Origin: Actinomadura sp. KC06
Lineage (GTDB): Bacteria > Actinomycetota > Actinomycetes > Streptosporangiales > Streptosporangiaceae
DNA length: 64,000 nt
Assembly: GCF_004348735.1 (NCBI RefSeq)
Contig: NZ_SMKT01000019.1
Coordinates: 1-64,000 of the forward strand
Direction: 5' to 3'
Below the pieces are notes generated by a model, which was not told where the DNA came from, ran no database searches, and saw nothing but the letters and a program-made list of their open reading frames with translations. This document shows, piece by piece, positions 1 through 8,070 of the stretch; the first letter of the stretch is position 1; each line of letters starts with the position of its first letter. A program made the position numbers and the translations under genes.

Positions 1-1
1 G

Positions 2-67
2 CTCACACGAGCCCGCCCGGGCCCGCCCGCACGAGCCCGCCCGAAGCCGGGACGGCCAGGCCCGTGA
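2..67 (+). CDS. 3' end of an upstream gene, probably the ABC transporter ATP-binding subunit (partial)
   Basis: An open frame enters from the left edge and stops at TGA 65-67, overlapping the GTG start of the permease by the GTGA pattern. Only about 21 residues are visible, a Pro/Arg/Gly-rich tail with no diagnostic motif. The call as the ATPase partner rests solely on the tight overlap with an ABC-2 permease, the usual order in actinobacterial exporter pairs. It could be any gene of that operon. Confidence 0.4.
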   Translation, partial: LTRARPGPPARARPKPGRPGP

Positions 68-894
68 CCGCGTACGACGTCCGGCGGACGCTTCCGCTGC
101 GGGTGGAGGCGGTGCGCCAGTTCCGCCGCCGCCGCACGCTGGTCGCGTTCGGGATCCTGCTCGTCCTGCCGTGGGTGCTGGTCGTCGCGTTCAAGGTCGG
201 CGGCGACCCCGGCACGGACGGCGTGCCCGGCCTGGTCGACGTCGCCACGTCCAGCGCCCTGAACTTCGCCCTGTTCGCGTTGTTCGTCTCGACCGGATTC
301 CTGCTCGTCGTCGCGGTGGCCCTGTTCTGCGGCGACACCGTCGCGAGCGAAGCGGGCTGGTCGTCGCTGCGCTACCTCCTCGCCGCGCCCGTGCCGCGCG
401 GCCGCCTGCTCCGCCAGAAGCTGATCGTCGCGCTGTCGTACGCGGTCGTCGCGGTCGTCAGCCTGCCGCTGATGTCGCTGCTCGCCGGGACGGTCGCGTT
501 CGGCTGGGGCGACGTCGAGCTCCCGACCGGCGGCACCGTCCCGGTGAGCACGGCGCTCGACCGGATGGCGATCATCGTCGGGTACGCCCTCGTCTCGCAG
601 CTCGTCGTCGCGGCGCTGGCGTTCCTGCTCTCGGTCACCACCGACTCTCCGCTCGGCGCGGTCGGCGGCGCGGTCGGCCTCGTCATCGTCAGCAACATCC
701 TGGACGCCGTCACCGCGCTCGGCTCCTGGCGCGACTTCCTCCCGACCCACTGGATGTACGCGTGGATGGACGCCCTCCAGCCCGAGATCGCCTGGACGGG
801 CATGGCCAAGGGCGCGGCCGTCTCGATCGCTTACGCGGTCGTGCTGTTCGCGCTCGCGTTCCGCCGCTTCCGCAGCCGCGACATCGTGTCCTGA
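64..894 (+). CDS. ABC-2 type transporter permease
   Basis: 276 aa integral membrane protein with about six hydrophobic segments. The first lies near residues 27-45, then around 80-105, 115-145, 165-190, 195-220 and 250-268. The length, the cytoplasmic Arg-rich N-terminus and the spread of helices fit ABC-2 family permeases that work as a dimer with a separate ATPase to export drugs or other small molecules. GTG 64 overlaps the stop of the preceding frame, so translation is probably coupled. The substrate cannot be told from sequence. Confidence 0.75.
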   Translation: MTAYDVRRTLPLRVEAVRQFRRRRTLVAFGILLVLPWVLVVAFKVGGDPGTDGVPGLVDVATSSALNFALFALFVSTGFLLVVAVALFCGDTVASEAGWSSLRYLLAAPVPRGRLLRQKLIVALSYAVVAVVSLPLMSLLAGTVAFGWGDVELPTGGTVPVSTALDRMAIIVGYALVSQLVVAALAFLLSVTTDSPLGAVGGAVGLVIVSNILDAVTALGSWRDFLPTHWMYAWMDALQPEIAWTGMAKGAAVSIAYAVVLFALAFRRFRSRDIVS

Positions 895-1092
895 CCCCGG
901 CGACATCGCGTCCTGACCAGGGGCTGCCGACCGTCCGGGCACACTCCGCGACGTTCGCGCGGCTGAAAATCGGTCGAACGGGCAGAGGTTGTCGCATAAG
1001 CTCGGCGAACCTCGCGCAGGGTGAAGGCGTCCTACTTAGAGCAGCGCGACATCGGCTCGATCGCCGGGTTAGATCCAGCCCGGCGGGGGGAG

Positions 1093-1197
1093 ATGATCAA
1101 CATGGCACGGCAGCAGCTCATCAAACGCCCCAGGCCCCCACGTCAACCGAGCCAGCCCGACCTGCGGACCCCTTCGGGCCGCCTCCTGCCGTACTGA
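1093..1197 (+). CDS. candidate small basic peptide, 34 aa
   Basis: In the 363 bp gap between the permease and the esterase there is a short frame starting ATG 1093 right after a G-rich, Shine-Dalgarno-like run; an in-frame ATG at 1102 would give 31 aa with better spacing. The peptide is rich in Arg, Pro and Gln and ends LRTPSGRLLPY. Its stop lies 11 bp before a perfect 14-bp hairpin, so start signal, frame and terminator line up as one short transcription unit. It has no recognised family, and the same layout would also fit a small RNA or a leader transcript. Confidence 0.35.
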   Translation: MINMARQQLIKRPRPPRQPSQPDLRTPSGRLLPY

Positions 1198-1208
1198 CCG
1201 CTTCGTCC

Positions 1209-1240
1209 GCAGGGCCTTCCCGCGTTCGGGAAGGCCCTGC
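1209..1240. terminator. hairpin terminator
   Basis: Perfect 14-bp inverted repeat GCAGGGCCTTCCCG (1209-1222) and its complement (1227-1240) around a CGTT loop. It sits 11 bp after the stop of the small frame at 1093-1197 and 16 bp beyond the stop of the minus-strand esterase, so it could end transcription from either side. There is no U tract, as is common in high-GC actinobacteria. Confidence 0.7.
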
Positions 1241-1256
1241 GGCATTGTGAAAGTGC

Positions 1257-2546
1257 TCACTCGGGGCGGACGCCGCGCTGCGTCCAGTCGGCCAGCCGGG
1301 CGAAGGCGATCAGGAAGTCGGCCTGCATCGGGCGGACGAGCGCGGGAAACGCGCCGCTCAGCCCGTCCGTGTGAGTGCCGCCGGGCACGCGGTAGTAGCG
1401 GTGCAGCCCTTCCCGCCCGGCCCTTTTGACCATCTGCGCGTACACGTCGCCGTACTTGCTGATCGGCGTCAGGACGTCGAGCGTCCCCTGAACGCTGATG
1501 AGCGGACGGTGAATCCGCCCCGTCAACGACACCCGCCGGACGGCGTCCTGCACCTCGCGCGGGCGGGAGCCGTATTCGTAATCGGTATCGCATCCCGCGC
1601 CCGTCCCCTCCGCGCAGAAGGGCGTCCCCGCCTCCCGCGCGCCGTCATAGGACGGGTCGAGCTCCTCCCGGACGATCCGCTGGAGGAAATCCCACAGGTT
1701 CTTGTGGTGATAGCCCCAGAGCGGCTCCGAACCGGCCGGATATCCGGCGGCGAGCATCTCCTCGTGCGCCCCCGGCTTGCCCGCCGCATACCGCGGATAG
1801 GCGCGCAGCGCGGGGGGCAACGTCGTGAGCAGGCTCGGCCCCTTGGACGCGAAGAACAGCGAGTTCCAGTCGACCCCGCCGGTGTAAAGCCAGGGGAATC
1901 GTTCGAGCTGCCCGCGGACGAGGTAACCACCGGCCGACAACCCCGCCACGTACGTGTACCGCGGCTCGCGTCCGTACTTCTGCGCCGCGACGCGCTTGGC
2001 CGCCTGCGTCAGCTGCGCCATCCGCAGGTGCCATTCCTGAATGGCGTCACCCGGGCGGCGCCCGTCCGTGTGGATGGCCGGCCCGGTGTTGCCCTTGTCC
2101 GTCGCCGCGAACGCGTACCCCCTGGCCAGGACGTGGTCGCCGATGATGCGGTCGTTCGCGTACTGCTCCCTTACGCCGGGCGGGCCGCTGACGACCAGCC
2201 CGCCGTTCCAACGCCGCGGCAGTCGGATCACGAACTGCGAATCCTGGTTCCACCCGTGCGTTGGGTTGGTCTTGGACGAGTCAGGGAAATGGCCGTCGAT
2301 CTGGATTCCGGGAACGCCCGACGGATTGACCGTCCCGGGAGCCTCCAGCCCGGCCCAGTCGGCCGGGTCGGTATGCCCGGCCGGAACCGTCCCCGCCGTT
2401 GTCAGATCGGGCAGGCAAACCGCGACGGATCGCACGGCGCCCGGAACCCGCAGGCCCCGTTCACCGCACCCCGCATCCGCCGCCGCGCCGACCGGCACTG
2501 CCATCGCGGCCAGCAGGACGGAAACGAGCGCTATGGCACGCAACAT
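1257..2546 (-). CDS. secreted alpha/beta-hydrolase, tannase/oligoester hydrolase-like
   Basis: 429 aa from ATG 2546, chosen because GGAAGG lies 8 bp upstream; an in-frame GTG at 2555 overlaps that site. The first 25 residues form a Sec signal peptide (Arg, hydrophobic core, then AAADA). The nucleophile elbow is GLSAGG with Ser near residue 204; a later Asp in GTLDVLTP and His in GGTHTDG complete a plausible triad. Cys pairs (CGERG/VCLPD and FCAEG/GCDTD) suggest disulfides outside the cell. The overall look is of extracellular tannase/feruloyl-esterase or 3-hydroxybutyrate-oligomer hydrolase relatives. The substrate is not resolved. Confidence 0.6.
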   Translation of the reverse strand: MLRAIALVSVLLAAMAVPVGAAADAGCGERGLRVPGAVRSVAVCLPDLTTAGTVPAGHTDPADWAGLEAPGTVNPSGVPGIQIDGHFPDSSKTNPTHGWNQDSQFVIRLPRRWNGGLVVSGPPGVREQYANDRIIGDHVLARGYAFAATDKGNTGPAIHTDGRRPGDAIQEWHLRMAQLTQAAKRVAAQKYGREPRYTYVAGLSAGGYLVRGQLERFPWLYTGGVDWNSLFFASKGPSLLTTLPPALRAYPRYAAGKPGAHEEMLAAGYPAGSEPLWGYHHKNLWDFLQRIVREELDPSYDGAREAGTPFCAEGTGAGCDTDYEYGSRPREVQDAVRRVSLTGRIHRPLISVQGTLDVLTPISKYGDVYAQMVKRAGREGLHRYYRVPGGTHTDGLSGAFPALVRPMQADFLIAFARLADWTQRGVRPE

Positions 2547-2708
2547 GTCGAACACCTTCCGTGAGAGACATCACGCACCGTAATGAGCGTCGCCATTCAC
2601 GGATAAGTGCGAAACAGCCGGACCCGCTTGGCCCGAACGGCACATGACCTTTGGCCAGATTCCGTCCCGCCGGTGGCCGGGGCGTCCACGCCCACGTAGC
2701 CTCCGTCC

Positions 2709-3800
2709 ATGGCCTCGACGCGCCCGGTGCCCTGGGTGTCGCCCCTCCTCTGCCTCGCGGTACTGGCCGGAGGCGCGTACTACGCACTCGTGGACACCGG
2801 TCCGTCATTCCAGGTCGCGGCCTTCTCCGCGCTCCTGCTCCTCCTGATCGGACTCGACGCCGCCGAACGCCGCGTTCCAGCGGCCGTCCTCCTCCTCGTC
2901 CAGACCGGCCTCTACGTCGCCGTCAACGCGCTCGACGACTCCGGCATCGCGCGGGCCCTGTTCGTCCTCGTCCCGTTCACCGCGTACTTCACGTTCGGAC
3001 GCCGCACCGCTATCGTCCTCGGCACGGCCTTCGTCGCGGCGCTCCCGGTGCTGTTCACCGTCCGGGTCCCGGGCTGGCAGACCCGCGCGGAGCACGTCTC
3101 CGACGTCGTGATGTTCGCGCTCGGCATCGTCCTCGCGATCACGATGGCGGCCGTCGCCGTCCGCGAACGGGAGGCCCGCGTCCGGCTGGAAGGGATCATG
3201 CACGAGGTCGAGGCGCTGTCGGCGGCCCAGGAGCGCAACCGCCTCGCCCGCGAGATCCACGACAGCCTCGGCCACCACCTCACCGCGATCGCCGTCCAGC
3301 TGGAGAAGGCCGACGCGTTCGCCGAGCTCGACCCGTCCGGTGCTCGGGAGGCCGTCGGCAACGCCCGCTGGTCGGCGGACCGCGCGCTGACCGAGGTCCG
3401 CCAGTCGGTGCGTGCCCTAGGACGACGCCCATTCCGCCTCACCGACGCCCTGACCGACCTCATCAACCACCTGGACGGCCTGACCATCAGCCTCGACGTG
3501 ACCGGCGACGAGGAAGGCCGTCCACTCGCCTCCCTCACCGCCCTCTACCGCGCAGCCCAGGAGGCCCTGACCAACGCCTGCCGCCACTCCGGCGCCACCA
3601 ACGTCCGACTGACCCTCGCCTATGAGGACACAGGCGCGACCCTCACCATCAAGGACAACGGCCAGGGCTTCCCCGCCCATGAAGACGCCGAGGGATTCGG
3701 GCTGCGCGGCATGCGCGACCGCATCGCGCTCCTCGACGGCAGCCTCGACCTGGCGAGCGGCCCCGCGGGCACCACGATCTCGATCCGGGTGCCGTGGTGA
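2709..3800 (+). CDS. two-component sensor histidine kinase, NarL-partner type (HisKA_3)
   Basis: 363 aa. The first about 150 residues hold roughly six membrane helices with short loops, so sensing is probably within or at the membrane. A short coiled linker follows, then the dimerisation/phosphoacceptor segment with LAREIHDSLGHHLT, His near residue 184, typical of HisKA_3 kinases. The ATPase domain shows EALTNACRHS (N box) and DNGQGF with GLRGMRDR (G boxes). Its stop overlaps the start of the response regulator, so the two are co-translated and form a pair. The stimulus is unknown; DesK/LiaS-like membrane kinases share this architecture. Confidence 0.9.
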   Translation: MASTRPVPWVSPLLCLAVLAGGAYYALVDTGPSFQVAAFSALLLLLIGLDAAERRVPAAVLLLVQTGLYVAVNALDDSGIARALFVLVPFTAYFTFGRRTAIVLGTAFVAALPVLFTVRVPGWQTRAEHVSDVVMFALGIVLAITMAAVAVREREARVRLEGIMHEVEALSAAQERNRLAREIHDSLGHHLTAIAVQLEKADAFAELDPSGAREAVGNARWSADRALTEVRQSVRALGRRPFRLTDALTDLINHLDGLTISLDVTGDEEGRPLASLTALYRAAQEALTNACRHSGATNVRLTLAYEDTGATLTIKDNGQGFPAHEDAEGFGLRGMRDRIALLDGSLDLASGPAGTTISIRVPW

Positions 3801-4408
3801 ACCCGGTCCGCGTCCTCGTCGTCGACGACCAGGAACTGGTCCGCGAGGGGATCGCGTCGCTCCTCGGCATCCAGCCCGGCATCGAGGTGATCGGCACCGC
3901 CGCCGACGGGGCCGCCGCCGTCGAGGCCGCCGCGTCCGCCGACGTCGTCCTGATGGACGTCCGCATGCCCGGCATGGACGGCGTCACCGCCACCGCCGAG
4001 GTCCTCGCCCGCCACCCGTCCTGCAAGGTCGTGATGCTCACCACGTTCGACGACGACGAGTACGTCGTCCAGGCCATGCGCGCGGGGGCGTCCGGCTACC
4101 TCCTCAAGAACCTCCCGGCGGCCGAACTCGCCGCCGCCGTCCGGCTGGCCCGCTCCGGCGTCGCCCAGCTCGACTCCACGATCACCCGCCGCCTGGCCGC
4201 CGCCCTCCCCGACCCGGGCCTCCTCACCCCACGCGAGACCGAGGTGCTGCGCCTGATCGCCGCCGGCGCCACCAACAAGGAGATCGCCAAGCGCCTCTAC
4301 CTCAGCGAAGGCACGGTCAAGAACCACATCTCCCGCATCCTGCAACGCCTGGGCCTCCGCGACCGCACCCAGGCCGCCCTCTACGCCCGCGACCAGAACC
4401 TCATCTAA
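3794..4408 (+). CDS. response regulator, NarL/FixJ family
   Basis: About 204 aa. The N-terminal receiver has the acidic pair DDQE, phosphoacceptor Asp in VLMDVRMPG near residue 55, and the Thr/Lys switch residues (MLTTF, YLLKN). The C-terminal LuxR-type helix-turn-helix reads LTPRETEVLRLIA followed by NKEIAKRLYLSEGTVKNH. Two adjacent GTG codons (3794, 3797) could start it; 3797 gives the standard GTGA overlap with the kinase stop. It ends tail to tail with the MTHFR-like gene, sharing 4 bases. It is the likely output of the kinase just upstream. Confidence 0.92.
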   Translation: MVNPVRVLVVDDQELVREGIASLLGIQPGIEVIGTAADGAAAVEAAASADVVLMDVRMPGMDGVTATAEVLARHPSCKVVMLTTFDDDEYVVQAMRAGASGYLLKNLPAAELAAAVRLARSGVAQLDSTITRRLAAALPDPGLLTPRETEVLRLIAAGATNKEIAKRLYLSEGTVKNHISRILQRLGLRDRTQAALYARDQNLI

Positions 4409-5178
4409 CGCAATTCACGCTCCAGAACGGCCGCGACCTCCCGATACCGGCTGACCGGCACGAGATGTACCCCGTCGAACGCGCCGCTTTCCCGGACGGC
4501 CAGCACCTGCTCGCAAGCCGCCGCGACCCCCGCCGAACGATCCCGCTCAACGGCCTCGACGAGCTCCGCGGGAATGTCGATATCCGGAATGGACGACGCC
4601 AAATTCCGGGCCATTCCCCCACTCGCCAAGACCATCACGCCGGCGTAGACGGGACCGTCCACCTCGACGCTCTCCCGCCACCGCAACAGATTCTCGATCG
4701 AGTAACTGACCTGGACGAACATGAAGTCCGCGGCCTTCTTCCACTCCGGCACCTTACGCAGACCGGACGTCACCCCGACCTGGAACGGCCCGCAGCCCGC
4801 GAACGCCGCGTCGTCCCCGGCGGCCCGCGTCTCGTCCATCATCGCCCGGACGGTCAGCTCACTCGTCCGTCCGCCCGCCGAGGGCTTGTCCCCGTAAACG
4901 AACAGGAACCGCTCCACCCCATACGCCGCCGCCGTCAGCAAATCCCGACGAAAGCCCAGCAGATTACGGTCGCGCGAGTTCAAGCAGGCGATCCCCCGCG
5001 CCCCCATGGCCTGAACCTCGTGAGCGACGGCCACACTCGACACGGTGGCACGTCCAATATGGTTGTCCGGAATCAGAAACGAATCCGCGACAGGGCTCAG
5101 CACACCGATCTGATGCCGCACCCGCGTCAAATCCGGCCGCATCGGCGGCTCGACTTCACAAACGACCTCGAACCCCAT
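4405..5178 (-). CDS. methylenetetrahydrofolate reductase-family flavoprotein
   Basis: 257 aa beginning with a short beta strand and CEVEPP, which aligns with the EFFPP-type motif whose Glu is catalytic in MetF. Later segments, including an LNSRDRN stretch, FVYGDKP, GVTSG and the GVMVLASGGMARNL region, follow the FAD-binding TIM-barrel order of MTHFR. It is shorter than typical MetF (about 290 aa), and no methionine-cycle gene is nearby, so it may be one of the accessory MTHFR-like proteins rather than the main methyl-folate supplier. It ends within the stop region of the convergent response regulator. Confidence 0.7.
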   Translation of the reverse strand: MGFEVVCEVEPPMRPDLTRVRHQIGVLSPVADSFLIPDNHIGRATVSSVAVAHEVQAMGARGIACLNSRDRNLLGFRRDLLTAAAYGVERFLFVYGDKPSAGGRTSELTVRAMMDETRAAGDDAAFAGCGPFQVGVTSGLRKVPEWKKAADFMFVQVSYSIENLLRWRESVEVDGPVYAGVMVLASGGMARNLASSIPDIDIPAELVEAVERDRSAGVAAACEQVLAVRESGAFDGVHLVPVSRYREVAAVLERELR

Positions 5179-5218
5179 CCCCCGACCCTACCCACGTCCT
5201 CTGACAGCCGGGTTCACA

Positions 5219-5596
5219 TCACCGGGAAAGGCGCGAGAGAAACCGTTCCCGATCGACGACGACACGCTCAACGCGCCCGCTGCCCACCACTGTGCCGTGC
5301 TCATCAGTGGCCGTACACCCGAAGACGAGCCGCGCCCCTTCGACCTCCAGCAATTCGGCTTCGACCGTCACGCGCACGCCCACAGCACTGGCCGCCCGAT
5401 GCTCCAACTCCACACGCGTGCCGACCGACGTCTGCCCTCCGTCCAGAGACGGCCGGACGGCCTCGACCGTCACCGCCTCCATGACCGCGAGCAGCCTCGG
5501 CGTCGCCAGTACGGGGACGTCGCCGCTCCCCACGGTGGACGCGGTGTCCTCGTCCCCGACCACAATGGACGTCTCCGCCCGCAGCCCCGGCTCCAC
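5219..5596 (-). CDS. FlK-type hotdog acyl-CoA thioesterase
   Basis: 125 aa single hotdog domain. Thr32, Glu40 and His66 have the same spacings (8 and 26) as the catalytic Thr42-Glu50-His76 of fluoroacetyl-CoA thioesterase FlK, in the contexts VLATP, VMEAV and ELEHRAA. The family hydrolyses small acyl-CoA esters, and most actinobacterial members act on unknown substrates. No fluorometabolite genes are nearby, so fluoroacetyl-CoA itself is not implied. It lies 40 bp downstream of the MTHFR-like gene on the same strand and is probably transcribed separately or ahead of nothing else. Confidence 0.7.
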   Translation of the reverse strand: MEPGLRAETSIVVGDEDTASTVGSGDVPVLATPRLLAVMEAVTVEAVRPSLDGGQTSVGTRVELEHRAASAVGVRVTVEAELLEVEGARLVFGCTATDEHGTVVGSGRVERVVVDRERFLSRLSR

Positions 5597-5791
5597 GCGT
5601 CACACCTCCGACCACGTGCCAGGACCGGCCGCCACCCCGCCGAATGCCATGCCCCGACCGTACCTTCACAACGAGCCTCCTCCCGGTAGCGCGGACTCCC
5701 CCGACCGCGTAGCCGCGAGGTTCAGCCCCGCTCTCAACGGGGATCCCCTCCCCGGCATGACCCGACCGCACCCTCTTCCTTGGGAGTGACC

Positions 5792-6301
5792 ATGACCGAC
5801 CCGGTGACCCGTCTGGACGAACGGTTCAGCGATCCCAGCGCCCAAGCGACGTCCTGGACCACCACACGCGAAGCGCTGGAAAACGCACAACTGTTCTGGA
5901 TCACCACCGTCCGCCCGGACGGACGTCCCCACGTCACGCCCCTGGTGGCCGTGTGGCTTGACGACGCCCTGCACTTCTGCACCGGCCCGGGCGAGCAGAA
6001 AGCACGGAACCTCGCCGGGAATCCCCAGGTCGTCCTGACCACCGGCTGCAACCGATGGGACGAGGGACTCGACGTGATGGTCGAAGGCACGGCCCAACGC
6101 GTCACCGACCGCGCCACCCTCGAACGCCTCGCCACCGCCTGGGCGGCCAAATGGGAAGGCCAATGGCAATACCAGGTCACCGAAACCGGCTTCTCCCACA
6201 ACAAAGCCGACGACGTGCACGTCTTCACGGTTCGCCCGGCAAAGGCCCTCGCCTTCGGCAAAGGCGACTTCACCCACACCACCCACCGATTCCCCACCTG
6301 A
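5792..6301 (+). CDS. pyridoxamine 5'-phosphate oxidase-family (FMN/F420-binding split barrel) protein
   Basis: 169 aa from ATG 5792, preceded by GGGAG at 6-bp spacing. The split-barrel signature is seen in FWITTVRPDGRPHVTPL followed by ALHFCTGPGEQKARNL and a VEGTAQRVTD strand. Members bind FMN or F420 and include oxidases and deazaflavin-dependent reductases. True PNPOx residues are not obvious, so a flavin/F420 reductase of unknown substrate is more likely. The glyoxalase gene follows by 35 bp on the same strand, suggesting one transcript. Confidence 0.7.
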   Translation: MTDPVTRLDERFSDPSAQATSWTTTREALENAQLFWITTVRPDGRPHVTPLVAVWLDDALHFCTGPGEQKARNLAGNPQVVLTTGCNRWDEGLDVMVEGTAQRVTDRATLERLATAWAAKWEGQWQYQVTETGFSHNKADDVHVFTVRPAKALAFGKGDFTHTTHRFPT

Positions 6302-6336
6302 CCCCTGGCGGCCCATGCCGCACTAGCCTGCCGCTC

Positions 6337-6741
6337 ATGCGCATGCTGCACCTCGGGCTGCGGGTCACCGACCTGGAACGCTCGCTCACCTTCTACACCG
6401 CATTGGGCTACGCCGAACTCGGCCGTGTCCCCGAGACGGACTTCGGCAGCCTGACCATGCTCAAGCTGCCCGACGACCCGTTCGTCAGCCTCGAACTCGT
6501 CCACGACCCCGCGCGACCGGTCAACGACACCGGCGCCGTCAACCACCTCGTCGTCCAGGTGGACGATCTCGACACCACGATCGCCGACCTAGCGGACAAG
6601 GGCGTCACGGCCGAACCGCCGGCGGAACTGGGCCCGGGATTCAGGACGTCCTGGCTGACCGACCCCGACGGCTACAAGATCGAACTCGTCCAGTGGCCCC
6701 CCGGCCACCCACCCGGCATGACAGAAGCCGACTTCACCTGA
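6337..6741 (+). CDS. glyoxalase I-like protein (VOC superfamily)
   Basis: 134 aa with two beta-alpha-beta-beta-beta modules. The four expected metal ligands are present in register: His5, Glu53, His70 and Glu116 (contexts MLHLGL, SLELVH, AVNHLVV, KIELVQW). This pattern is that of metal-dependent lactoylglutathione lyases. Because actinobacteria use mycothiol rather than glutathione, the natural substrate may be a mycothiol hemithioacetal or another small molecule. Start ATG 6337 was chosen since the metal site begins five residues later. Confidence 0.75.
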   Translation: MRMLHLGLRVTDLERSLTFYTALGYAELGRVPETDFGSLTMLKLPDDPFVSLELVHDPARPVNDTGAVNHLVVQVDDLDTTIADLADKGVTAEPPAELGPGFRTSWLTDPDGYKIELVQWPPGHPPGMTEADFT

Positions 6742-7167
6742 CAAACAGCGCAGAGATGCAGCGGCGCGGCCACGGTCGCCGCGATCCTGATCGGCGACGC
6801 CCCATCGTGTTCGCTCCGATCGTGGCCGCCTTCTGGGCCGTCTTGATCGTCCTGGGGCGGTGGCCCTCCTGACCTCCCGCATCCTGCCTCCTCTCATAGC
6901 CCGCTCGGCGCCGGTCCTTCTGCTTCCGCTGAGGGCTGCACCGGCAGACCCGGGGAATCGCCGGTCGGCTCGTCGGGATCAGCAAGGAAATCAGAATTGA
7001 CCTTGAGCGGGCCGGCCACCCCTACTGGGAGTACGCGGGCTTCCGCAGCTATTTGTTCTTCCGCCAGCGCAGCACCATTTGCCACCGGCCGACTCTGCGG
7101 CGAACACCGTCAACCATCTCCGGCCCCTCTCGGCTGATCTGTTCGTTCCTCGGCTCGTCCGAGTAGG
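6742..7167. other. gene-poor stretch with possible gene remnants
   Basis: 426 bp with no convincing intact gene. On the plus strand, 6756-6872 could encode a 38-aa peptide with an Arg-rich start and one hydrophobic segment (PIVAAFWAVLIVLGRW). Further along, a plus-strand frame without a start codon reads HPYWEYAGFRSYLFF. Both look like worn fragments rather than working genes. The stretch borders the frameshifted ATPase and may be part of the same decaying island. Confidence 0.35.
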
Positions 7168-7639
7168 TCAAACGGCCATGCGAGCCCACACCCATTTCCC
7201 GGCCGGGGCAGTTTCGGTCACTCCACACTCCGAGGTCAGCGCCTGCACGATCGGCAGGCCCCGGCCGCCCGTCCGGAGTCGTATCCCGGGTTCAGCGCCT
7301 CAGGGTCCGCAGCCATGTCACCGGCCACAACGCCCAGCGCCCGCTTACGGACTGGCTTGCCGTCCGAGGAGTCCCACACCGCCAGCAGGACCCCGAGAGG
7401 CTCCCGCGCGAGCCTCACCCGGATCTCCCGCTCGTCCCCCATTTCAGTGAGTTGGTCACCAACTCACTGGCGATCAGCGCCATGTCGTCGCGCAGCCTGC
7501 CCAGCCCCCAGGACGCAAGCCGCAACTCAACCAGCGTGCGCACCTGAGCCGGAGCCGTCGCCGATGCCAGGAATGTCGTGTCCAGCGCCTCAACGGTCCC
7601 CACGCTCGCCGCCGTCCCGCTACGGGTCATCACGACCAC
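7168..7639 (-). pseudogene. frameshifted anti-sigma-like ATPase (RsbW/SpoIIAB-type HATPase)
   Basis: Three frames together make one ATP-binding regulator of about 157 aa. The start at 7639 leads to ALIASELVTNSLK (N box), then the frame breaks at a run of five C at 7436-7440. The next frame gives GDEREIRVRLAREP and VLLAVWDSSDGKPV, breaking again near 7255-7272. A third gives GRGLPIVQALTSE and KWVWARMAV to the stop at 7168. Each break is repaired by adding one base to a short homopolymer. Such single-domain ATPases usually sit beside XRE regulators in actinobacteria, as here. Either a true pseudogene or assembly error explains it. Confidence 0.75.
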
Positions 7640-7881
7640 CGCCTGATCTGCCGCAGGACCAACAGCGTCCGGTCCGCCGCCGCCGACTCCTTCCCCACAT
7701 CACCGATGACGTGTCCGCGCTCACCACCCCACCGGAAGCGCTGACCATCACAAGCGATCACTTGCTCACCACGCACGCCCAGCGACACCACGAGCGTGTC
7801 CCCGTACACCTGCGCCAGGCATCGCCGCTGGGAGAGTTGCTCCGCCAACTCGTCCAGCGGCCTGCCCGCACCGTCTGCCAT
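7630..7881 (-). CDS. conserved-looking hypothetical protein
   Basis: 83 aa from ATG 7881, which has GGAAGG at 7-bp spacing. The sequence is soluble, with an N-terminal helix rich in Leu/Glu (LDELAEQLSQR), a strand VYGDTLVVSLGV and a Trp/Gly-rich patch FRWGGERG. No family is recognised. It overlaps the start of the ATPase remnant by 10 bp and diverges from the XRE regulator, the usual position of the third member in such small regulatory islands. Unlike both neighbours, its frame is intact. Confidence 0.55.
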   Translation of the reverse strand: MADGAGRPLDELAEQLSQRRCLAQVYGDTLVVSLGVRGEQVIACDGQRFRWGGERGHVIGDVGKESAAADRTLLVLRQIRRWS

Positions 7882-8070
7882 GAGCCGTCCTTCCGTCGAG
7901 CACGGGGGATGCAAAGGAGCAGCACCCAGCGCCACCGCGATCGACCGGAGTTGACCGGTGGGGAGGTACCGCCGTTCCAGGGCTCTGAGCCTGTCTTTCT
8001 CACCGGATCTCCCGGAGGCACCAGCCGGGGAGCCAGGGAGGGGCCAGACTTAAGGGAGAGAGGGGCCAGC

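Noticed and set aside
1244-1260. TTGTGAAAGTGCTCAC as a third Rex site
   Set aside because: Only the left half matches; it lies over the end of the esterase gene, with no promoter role.
6894-7085. 63-codon minus-strand frame as a gene
   Set aside because: No ribosome site of note, low-complexity Pro/Ala/Glu, and competing frames on the other strand look equally worn.
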